From assembly GCA_029059925.1 (NCBI GenBank), contig JAIDVA010000034.1, positions 1 to 6,914 on the forward strand: DNA of 6,914 bases. The letters run 5' to 3'. Under the pieces are notes generated by a model. That model made no database searches. It was given only the letters and a program-made list of their open reading frames with translations, and was not told where the DNA came from. A program made the position numbers and the translations under genes. Each line of letters begins with the position of its first letter. Position 1 is the first letter of the stretch. The stretch comes from Eubacterium sp. (lineage in GTDB: Bacteria > Bacillota > Clostridia > Oscillospirales > Acutalibacteraceae). Of the stretch, positions 1-4,651 are shown piece by piece.

Positions 1-7
1 AATTGTG

Positions 8-18
8 CGCCCCTACGA
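8..18. repeat. Possible end of another interspersed repeat (CCCTACGA terminus)
   Basis: The octamer CCCTACGA (11-18) is identical to the right terminus of the full repeat at 149-156, and its reverse complement TCGTAGGG is that repeat's left terminus (37-44). Bases 8-18 can also pair with 37-48, leaving one bulged T at 45, across an 18-base loop. I infer that this is the end of a neighbouring repeat element cut off by the window start. The piece is short, so it could also be a flank that matches by chance. Bases 19-36 between the two show nothing recognisable. Confidence 0.35.
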
Positions 19-36
19 ATCACGCAATCTACACTT

Positions 37-193
37 TCGTAGGGTGCGATGTGAACCCTTTTGTCACTACGTGACATTTCCCCTGACAGGGGAATAACAT
101 CGCACCGAATACACATATGCATACAAACGGAACGATGTGGGCATCGTTCCCTACGATTATTTGATCGTCACTTACTAATATAAACAATAATTT
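37..193 (+). repeat. Left copy of structured interspersed repeat, with AT-rich tail
   Basis: The core (37-158) is bounded by TCGTAGGG (37-44) and CCCTACGA (149-156), which are reverse complements. Inside is a second stem (GGTGCGATGT 43-52 with ACATCGCACC 97-106; its GG is shared with the outer stem). That stem encloses two hairpins: TGTCAC-TAC-GTGACA (62-76) and TTCCCCT-GAC-AGGGGAA (78-94). A fourth hairpin is AACGATG-TGGG-CATCGTT (131-148). The overall shape is a branched, cloverleaf-like fold. The reverse complement of 6792-6914 matches: bases 37-110 with one mismatch, 131-158 with none, and 111-130 poorly. Similarity continues into the AT-rich tail, where 172-193 matches 20 of 22 bases in the same register. 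No open frame fits it. It is probably a non-autonomous, MITE- or REP-like intergenic element; the family name is unknown to me. Confidence 0.85.
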
Positions 194-205
194 GTACTAA
201 TAAAC

Positions 206-236
206 AAGGCTGTCTCTTCATAGAGACAGCCTTTTC
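206..236 (-). terminator. Rho-independent terminator hairpin, probably bidirectional
   Basis: A perfect 10-bp stem (GGCTGTCTCT 208-217 with AGAGACAGCC 222-231) has a TCAT loop and is extended by two A-T pairs. On the minus strand it lies 18 bases past the stop codon of the DUF523 gene and is followed by a T-rich TTGTTTATT run. On the plus strand it is followed by TTTTCGTTTT. It therefore fits termination of the minus-strand operon and could also stop any transcript coming out of the repeat. Confidence 0.78.
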
Positions 237-249
237 GTTTTATATAGAA

Positions 250-696
250 CTATGATTCATTCTCAAAATCCTTTATCTTATCAACCTTACTTTCGCCGAG
301 AATGGTTATGCCGTGGTCATAAAGCAGCTGTGCTGTAATTCCGTTGCCTCGGATTATTTTACCCGAAAAACTGCCATCATAGATTTCTCCAAAGCCACAT
401 GAAGGACTTCGTTCCTTGAGTATTGCTATCTGGCATCCTGCTTCTTCTGCAACATACAGTGCTTTTTCTGCTCCGTCAGCAAATTGTGCTGTTACATCCT
501 CGCCAAGCTTATTGAACACCTTATCATTGCTTATCTCTGCGGGCGGTCGAGGTGTTGGCAGCTGACCGAAACATTCCGGACAGATTGGTATGAGCTTATG
601 CTTTTCACCCAGTGCAATGACCTTTTCGTTTTTATTATTGCCGCCGCTGTATTTGCAGTTTTCACCAAGCAGGCAGGCGCTTACCAATATTTTCAT
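250..696 (-). CDS. DUF523 (TudS-like) family iron-sulfur protein
   Basis: This 148-residue protein spans the usual length of a stand-alone DUF523 domain. Family motifs are visible in order: SACLLG (6-11), CKYSGG (14-19), CPECFGQLPTPRPPAEI (39-55) and LKERSPSCG (93-101). Cysteines lie at 8, 14, 39, 42, 88 and 100; those in the SACLLG, CPE and SPSCG motifs (C8, C39, C100) are the likely cluster ligands. A characterised member, the 2-thiouracil desulfidase TudS, removes sulfur from thiouracil using a [4Fe-4S] cluster held by three cysteines; whether this protein acts on thiopyrimidines is inference. It is cytosolic, with no signal peptide. The ATG at 696 follows AGGAG (707-703) with a six-base spacer. 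It is the second gene of a two-gene minus-strand operon, 29 bases after the small membrane protein, and ends before the hairpin at 206-236. Family assignment is firm; substrate is not known. Confidence 0.9.
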   Translation of the reverse strand: MKILVSACLLGENCKYSGGNNKNEKVIALGEKHKLIPICPECFGQLPTPRPPAEISNDKVFNKLGEDVTAQFADGAEKALYVAEEAGCQIAILKERSPSCGFGEIYDGSFSGKIIRGNGITAQLLYDHGITILGESKVDKIKDFENES

Positions 697-725
697 ATGC
701 TTCTCCTGATTTCAACATCAATAGG

Positions 726-905
726 CTATTTCCGTTTTGCAGCAACAAAAAACAGAAGTACAAATATAATCAATACTGCAGCAATTATCAATGACAGTGC
801 CTTTCCTAAAAACGGAATATGTCCGGCAATGCCGAGTATCGCCGCCAATACCATAAAACCTGCCACAAATAAAATAATTATAAGAGCAATTTTTTTATTG
901 TTCAA
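726..905 (-). CDS. Small two-helix membrane protein, function unknown
   Basis: I do not recognise a family. From the TTG at 905 it encodes 59 residues: a short basic N-terminus (MNNKK), a first hydrophobic helix at about 6-27, a short GHIPFLGK turn, a second helix at about 36-54, and a basic AAKRK tail. Positive charge at both ends around two helices suggests a hairpin with both termini in the cytoplasm. An in-frame GTG at 914 would add three residues, but it lies inside the Shine-Dalgarno sequence AAAGGTGATC, so TTG is the better start. The gene precedes the DUF523 gene by 29 bases and is probably co-transcribed with it. The reading frame could be fortuitous, but the strong ribosome site and the composition (hydrophobic stretch ended by charged residues) argue that it is real. 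Confidence 0.62.
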   Translation of the reverse strand: MNNKKIALIIILFVAGFMVLAAILGIAGHIPFLGKALSLIIAAVLIIFVLLFFVAAKRK

Positions 906-919
906 AATGATCACCTTTT
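906..919 (-). promoter_or_regulatory. Ribosome binding site that decides the TTG start
   Basis: Read on the minus strand, AAAAGGTGATC (919-909) contains AGGTGATC, which is complementary to the 3' end of 16S rRNA (GATCACCT). The AGG core sits eight bases ahead of the TTG at 905-903. The GTG at 914-912 overlaps the core itself and so cannot be served by it. Confidence 0.6.
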
Positions 920-1011
920 ATATCTTATCACAATCAGAGTATTTAGTCTATATGATTTTATGTTGGATTTAATTTGTGTATTCATAGTTGTATAAGGTCT
1001 GATAAATATTA

Positions 1012-1029
1012 AAATTTGATGTCAAATTT
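1012..1029. promoter_or_regulatory. Perfect dyad, candidate operator upstream of xpt
   Basis: AAATTTGA (1012-1019) and TCAAATTT (1022-1029) form an exact 8+8 inverted repeat with a two-base TG spacer. It lies in the divergent intergenic region, 10 bases upstream of the candidate -35 for xpt. A TTGACA lies inside it on the minus strand (1025-1020), but no -10 stands at a proper distance. The AT-rich symmetry and position suggest a dimeric regulator site. No known regulator is assigned. Confidence 0.45.
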
Positions 1030-1039
1030 ATGTTTATTG

Positions 1040-1068
1040 TTGCAAAAAATGTTGATAAGTAATAATAT
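1040..1068 (+). promoter_or_regulatory. Candidate promoter of the xpt-transporter operon
   Basis: TTGCAA (1040-1045) and TAATAT (1063-1068) are separated by 17 bases; each matches four of six consensus positions. Initiation would fall near 1075, leaving a leader of about 25 bases, too short for a riboswitch. The region is so AT-rich that other pairings are possible, for example TATAAA at 1066-1071. The remainder of 915-1099 shows no RNA gene or recognised leader fold. Confidence 0.35.
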
Positions 1069-1099
1069 AAAATTAAATTAAAATGGTTGGATTGTTTTT

Positions 1100-1678
1100 A
1101 TGGATTTACTTAAAAAGAAAATTTTAGAAGAGGGAGAGGTTTACGAGGGGAATATCCTCAAGGTAGACGGCTTTCTCAATCATCGCATTGATGTACCTTT
1201 TATGCGTCAGGTAGGCAAGGAATTTCACAGGCTTTTCAAGGATGAGGGAATTAACAAAATTCTGACAATTGAGGCATCGGGTATTGCAATCGGTGCACTC
1301 GTTGCACAGGAGTTTGAATGTCCGCTCGTCTTTGCAAAAAAGACAAAGACCAAAAATATCGCAGGTGATGTCTATACCTCACAGGTTGAATCCTTTACAC
1401 ATGGCACTACATATGACATTATCGTGTCAAAACGGTTTCTTGATAAAAACGACAAGGTATTGATTGTTGATGATTTCCTTGCAATCGGCAACGCACTGAA
1501 CGGACTTATAGATTTGGTCAATGCTTCAGGTGCTTCGCTTGCAGGCTGCGGTGTTGTTATTGAAAAGGGCTTTCAGCACGGCGGCGACAAGCTGAGAGAA
1601 CAGGGTGTAAATGTTCAATCTCTTGCTATTGTTGAGAGTATGAATCATGATACAGGTATGGTTTATTTCAGAGATTAA
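1100..1678 (+). CDS. xpt: Xanthine phosphoribosyltransferase
   Basis: This 192-residue cytosolic enzyme transfers the phosphoribosyl group of PRPP to xanthine to give XMP, salvaging purine bases. It is collinear with Bacillus subtilis Xpt (194 residues) as I recall it, from the N-terminal MxxLKxKI start and KVDGFLNHRID (21-31) to the end. The PRPP loop is VLIVDDFLAIGNA (120-132) with the acidic pair D124-D125. The IEASGIA segment (57-63) and VIEKGFQ (153-159) are also typical of this phosphoribosyltransferase group. The start at 1100 fits homologue length, although no good Shine-Dalgarno sequence precedes it; initiation may be weak. The 55 bases to the lipoprotein gene suggest one operon, linking base salvage to uptake. 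In bacilli xpt is commonly preceded by a guanine riboswitch; none is visible here. Guanine may also be accepted, but selectivity cannot be read from the sequence. Confidence 0.93.
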   Translation: MDLLKKKILEEGEVYEGNILKVDGFLNHRIDVPFMRQVGKEFHRLFKDEGINKILTIEASGIAIGALVAQEFECPLVFAKKTKTKNIAGDVYTSQVESFTHGTTYDIIVSKRFLDKNDKVLIVDDFLAIGNALNGLIDLVNASGASLAGCGVVIEKGFQHGGDKLREQGVNVQSLAIVESMNHDTGMVYFRD

Positions 1679-1689
1679 TATAGTTATTC

Positions 1690-1707
1690 GGCATTATGCC
1701 TTATAAT
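1690..1707 (+). promoter_or_regulatory. Small hairpin and exact TATAAT between xpt and the lipoprotein gene
   Basis: GGCA-TTA-TGCC (1690-1700) forms a short hairpin, followed at once by a perfect TATAAT (1702-1707). A -35 at 15-18 bases upstream is poor, so an internal promoter is only possible. The 26 bases after the hexamer contain GGAGG (1720-1724), nine bases ahead of the ATG at 1734. An extra promoter here would help raise lipoprotein output above Xpt. Confidence 0.28.
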
Positions 1708-1733
1708 ATAAAATTTAACGGAGGAAGTAAAAA

Positions 1734-2975
1734 ATGAAACTCACAAAGAAAATTCTTGCAGTTATCCTTTCAGTTTTGTTTGTTGTAGGCTGCTTTGCAG
1801 GCTGCTCAAGTGAAAAAGCACCTGAGGATAACAAGGATGACGCAAAAACCGTAAGTGTAGAGGATATCAAGGTTGGCTTTATATTCCTGCATGATGAAAA
1901 TTCTACTTATGATCTTAATTTCATCAACGCTGCTGACGAGGCTTGCACAGCTCTCGGTATTAAGGATGAAAATAAGATTTATAAGAAGAATGTTCCTGAA
2001 GGACAGGAGTGCTTTGATGCAGCTGCTGATCTTGCTGAGCAGGGCTGCTCAATCATTTTTGCAGACAGCTTTGGTCACGAGGACTTTATGATTCAGGCTG
2101 CTGAGAAGTTCCCTGAGGTTCAGTTCTGTCACTCAACAGGTATCAAGGCTCATACTCAGAACCTTCCTAACTACCACAATGCTTTCGCATCAATCTATGA
2201 GGGACGTTATCTTGCAGGTATTGCAGCAGGTATGAAGCTCAACGAGATGATCGCAGCAGGCGAGTTTACAGCTGATGAGGCTAAAATCGGTTATGTAGGT
2301 GCATTTACATATGCTGAGGTTATTTCAGGCTATACATCATTCTTCCTTGGTGCTCGTTCAGTTTGCCCTACAGCTACTATGGAGGTTACCTTCACAGGCT
2401 CTTGGTATGACGAGGCTAAGGAAAAGGAAGGCGCTAACAAGCTTATCGCTAATGGATGTAAGCTTATCAGCCAGCATGCTGACTCAATGGGTGCTCCTAC
2501 TGCTTGTGAGGTTGCAGGTGTTCCTAACGTATCCTATAACGGCAGCACAATAGATGCTTGCCCTAACACATTCATCGTATCTTCAAGAATCAACTGGGCT
2601 CCTTACTACAACTACGCTATCAAGAGCGTGCTTGATGGTACAGAGATTAAGGCAGACTGGACAGGTACAATTGAAACCGGCTCAGTAGTTCTTACAGATA
2701 TTAATGAGCAGGCTGCAGCAGCAGGCACTCAGGAGGCTATTGACAAGGCTATTGAAGAAATGAAGGCTGGTACTCTTCACGTATTTGATACAGCTAACTT
2801 CACAAAGGATGGCGCTAAGGTTGAGACATATATGGCTGACGTAGATCTCGGTGATCAGCAGGGTGATACTGAAGCTATTAAGGACGGCTATTTCAACGAA
2901 TCAGCAGACCGTTCAGCTCCTTATTTTGATATCCAGATTGATGGTATTGATCTTCTTGATGTTAACTTTGGTTAA
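1734..2975 (+). CDS. BMP-family ABC transporter substrate-binding lipoprotein (purine nucleoside type)
   Basis: This 413-residue extracytoplasmic lipoprotein should capture the ligand and deliver it to the permeases encoded downstream. The signal peptide has a basic MKLTKK start and a hydrophobic core (7-19). Lipidation is most likely at C24 (FAGC|SS); C20 (VVGC) is an alternative. An acidic linker (about 27-45) precedes the periplasmic-binding-protein fold, which begins at IKVGFIF. BMP/PnrA-type features are DSFGHEDF (111-118), IYEGRYLAGIAAG (154-166), AKIGYVGAF (183-191) and SWYDEAKEKEGANKLIANG (223-241). Characterised relatives PnrA, BmpA and NupN bind purine or other nucleosides; the exact ligand is inferred, supported by the xpt neighbour. 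Start: GGAGG nine bases upstream. Lysine codons are strongly biased (21 AAG to 5 AAA by my count), unlike the next gene (5 AAG to 13 AAA in its first 155 codons), suggesting high expression. Confidence 0.92.
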   Translation: MKLTKKILAVILSVLFVVGCFAGCSSEKAPEDNKDDAKTVSVEDIKVGFIFLHDENSTYDLNFINAADEACTALGIKDENKIYKKNVPEGQECFDAAADLAEQGCSIIFADSFGHEDFMIQAAEKFPEVQFCHSTGIKAHTQNLPNYHNAFASIYEGRYLAGIAAGMKLNEMIAAGEFTADEAKIGYVGAFTYAEVISGYTSFFLGARSVCPTATMEVTFTGSWYDEAKEKEGANKLIANGCKLISQHADSMGAPTACEVAGVPNVSYNGSTIDACPNTFIVSSRINWAPYYNYAIKSVLDGTEIKADWTGTIETGSVVLTDINEQAAAAGTQEAIDKAIEEMKAGTLHVFDTANFTKDGAKVETYMADVDLGDQQGDTEAIKDGYFNESADRSAPYFDIQIDGIDLLDVNFG

Positions 2976-3003
2976 TATTAAATAAATAATTCAGTTACTT
3001 TCG

Positions 3004-3033
3004 GGGTGACAAGACATAACAGCCTTGTCACCC
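3004..3033 (+). promoter_or_regulatory. Hairpin after the lipoprotein gene: mRNA stabiliser or partial attenuator
   Basis: GGGTGACAAG (3004-3013) pairs perfectly with CTTGTCACCC (3024-3033) around a 10-base loop, 28 bases past the lipoprotein stop codon. No run of T follows (CTTATGCAATT instead), so it is not a standard Rho-independent terminator. Such 3' hairpins after binding-protein genes are known to protect the upstream message or to reduce read-through, giving more binding protein than membrane components. That role here is inference. Confidence 0.55.
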
Positions 3034-3052
3034 TTATGCAATTAATAGCAGT

Positions 3053-3071
3053 CTGAACTACGTTCGGTTAT
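3053..3071. promoter_or_regulatory. Short dyad with a PurBox-like half site
   Basis: CTGAAC (3053-3058) and GTTCGG (3062-3067) are an inverted repeat with a TAC spacer (one G-T pairing). On the minus strand 3071-3059 reads ATAACCGAACGTA, agreeing with the PurR PurBox consensus AWWWCCGAACWWT at 11 of 13 positions. In Bacillus two PurBoxes usually lie about 16 bases apart, whereas here the halves are only three bases apart, and no promoter is evident next to them. It may be just a small RNA hairpin in the intergenic message. Confidence 0.25.
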
Positions 3072-3109
3072 GTATTGTTGCAACCCTTTAACAGCAAAGG
3101 AGAAATTCT

Positions 3110-4651
3110 ATGAGCTCTAAAATCGCAGTAGAATTAAAAGGAATAACCAAAACCTTCGGCAGTGTTGTTGCCAATAAAAATGTTAACCTGCAGATGCGCA
3201 GGGGGGAGATACTCGCAATTCTGGGCGAGAACGGCAGTGGTAAAACCACGCTTATGAATATGCTGTCAGGTATTTATTATCCTGACGAGGGAAGTATCCT
3301 TATTGATGGTAATGAAGTTGTAATCAAATCACCTAAGGATGCATTTAAATATAAAATCGGTATGATTCACCAGCATTTTAAGCTTGTTGATGTTTTTACT
3401 GCTACACAGAATATAGTGCTTGGTGTCAAGGATGACAATAAATTCAATATTAAAGAGGCAGAAAAAAGACTTCGTGATATTACTGAAAAATACGGCTTCG
3501 AAATTGATTTAAACAGTAAAATATATGAAATGTCCGTCTCACAAAAGCAGACGGTTGAAATTATCAAGGTGCTTTACAGGGGTGCAGATATACTTATTCT
3601 TGATGAGCCTACCGCTGTATTAACACCGCAGGAAACAGGAAAATTATTCGATATTCTCCGCCGTATGCGTGAGGATAATAAATCGATTATTATAATTACA
3701 CATAAGCTGCACGAGGTGCTTGATTTAACAGATAGAGTTGCCGTTTTGCGCAAGGGCGAATATATCGGCACAGTCAATACCTCAGAGGCCACAGAACAGT
3801 CACTGACTGAAATGATGGTGGGCAAAAAGATTTCTCTTAATATCGAGAGAACAGAGCCTGTTAATCCTAAGGACAGATTAATTGTAAAAAATATAACCTC
3901 GCTTAACAACGACGGCAGAAAAGTCCTTAATGACATTTCGTTTACTGCCAAGGCAGGTGAAATTCTCGGTATTGCAGGTATTGCAGGCAGCGGACAGAGA
4001 GAACTGCTGGAGGCTATTGCGGGCCTGCAGCGTCTTGAATCAGGCGAAATTATCTATAAGGATACGGATGATGAGCCTGTAAATCTGCGTGATAAAACGC
4101 CTACTCAGATAAGAGACTTAGGCGTAAGACTTTCTTTTGTTCCTGAGGACAGGCTCGGTATGGGCCTTGTCGGCAATATGGATATTATCGACAATATGAT
4201 GCTGAGAAGCTATCGAAAGGGCAAATCAGCCTTTCTCGACAGAAAGAATCCTAAGGATTTGGCAGAAAAAATCATCAAAAGCCTTGAGGTTGTTACACCT
4301 AATGCGTCAACACCTGTTCGCCGTTTATCAGGCGGTAATGTGCAGAAGGTGCTTGTAGGACGAGAAATTGCAGCGAATCCTAAGGTTCTTATGGTTGCTT
4401 ATCCCGTAAGAGGACTTGATATCAATTCTTCTTACACAATCTATAATCTGCTCACTAAGCAAAAGGAAAATGGCGTTGCCGTTGTATTTGTCGGTGAAGA
4501 TTTGGATGTTCTCATTGAGCTTTGTGACAGAATTATGGTTATAAACTCCGGTGAAATAACAGGAATAGTTGACGGCAGAACTGCTGTTAAAGAGGAAATC
4601 GGTCTGCTGATGACCAAAACTTCGGATAAGGAGGGTGCAGATAATGCGTAA
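3110..4651 (+). CDS. Nucleoside-type ABC transporter, double ATP-binding subunit
   Basis: This 513-residue cytoplasmic protein holds two fused ABC ATPase domains, the usual form for BMP/ribose-type importers (NupO/NupA, RbsA). Domain 1 (about 5-235) has Walker A GENGSGKT (39-46), Q-loop HQHF (87-90), a variant signature SVSQKQ (142-147), Walker B ILILDEP (161-167) and switch histidine H198. Domain 2 (about 255-500) has a degenerate Walker A GIAGSGQR (290-297) with Gln for the catalytic Lys, a standard LSGGN signature (406-410), a Walker B region ending in AYPVRGLD (430-437) rather than DEP, and GED in place of the switch histidine (462-464). The composite site built from domain 1 Walker motifs and the domain 2 signature should hydrolyse ATP; the other is probably structural. 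AGGAG (3098-3102) precedes the ATG by seven bases. It overlaps the first permease by eight bases, implying translational coupling. Confidence 0.93.
   Translation: MSSKIAVELKGITKTFGSVVANKNVNLQMRRGEILAILGENGSGKTTLMNMLSGIYYPDEGSILIDGNEVVIKSPKDAFKYKIGMIHQHFKLVDVFTATQNIVLGVKDDNKFNIKEAEKRLRDITEKYGFEIDLNSKIYEMSVSQKQTVEIIKVLYRGADILILDEPTAVLTPQETGKLFDILRRMREDNKSIIIITHKLHEVLDLTDRVAVLRKGEYIGTVNTSEATEQSLTEMMVGKKISLNIERTEPVNPKDRLIVKNITSLNNDGRKVLNDISFTAKAGEILGIAGIAGSGQRELLEAIAGLQRLESGEIIYKDTDDEPVNLRDKTPTQIRDLGVRLSFVPEDRLGMGLVGNMDIIDNMMLRSYRKGKSAFLDRKNPKDLAEKIIKSLEVVTPNASTPVRRLSGGNVQKVLVGREIAANPKVLMVAYPVRGLDINSSYTIYNLLTKQKENGVAVVFVGEDLDVLIELCDRIMVINSGEITGIVDGRTAVKEEIGLLMTKTSDKEGADNA
4630..4634 (+). promoter_or_regulatory. 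Ribosome binding site that decides the first permease start
   Basis: GGAGG (4630-4634) lies inside the end of the ATPase gene, nine bases before ATG 4644. An in-frame GTG at 4635 directly abuts it and so cannot use it. ATG 4644 is therefore preferred, overlapping the ATPase stop codon region (ATPase ends at 4651). Confidence 0.7.

Noticed and set aside
37..158. tRNA or other known cloverleaf RNA
   Set aside because: The fold is branched, but arm lengths, the T-loop and an acceptor ending in CCA are absent, and it is repeated in inverted orientation.
484..972. Long plus-strand open frame antisense to the DUF523 and small membrane genes
   Set aside because: It overlaps a clear DUF523 family gene on the opposite strand, lacks family motifs and a ribosome site, and reads as a shadow of the real frames.
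1020..1025. TTGACA on the minus strand as the -35 of the small membrane protein operon
   Set aside because: No acceptable -10 hexamer lies 15-19 bases downstream on that strand; the hexamer is part of the symmetric dyad.
915..1099. Purine (guanine) riboswitch ahead of xpt
   Set aside because: I looked for the conserved loop and junction sequences and found none on either strand; the likely leader is too short.
1269..2553. Short out-of-frame plus-strand open frames inside xpt and the lipoprotein gene
   Set aside because: Low-complexity Leu/Ser/Arg-rich translations in alternative frames of well-supported genes.
3004..3033. Rho-independent terminator between the lipoprotein and ATPase genes
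   Set aside because: The stem is strong but is not followed by a T-run, and the downstream genes clearly belong to the same transporter; kept as a stabiliser or attenuator candidate.
3367..3951. Two minus-strand open frames inside the ATPase gene
   Set aside because: They are fully inside a strongly conserved coding sequence, have no ribosome sites or recognisable motifs, and are expected shadows.
4635..4643. GTG at 4635 as the start of the first permease
   Set aside because: It directly abuts the GGAGG ribosome site; ATG 4644 has proper spacing.
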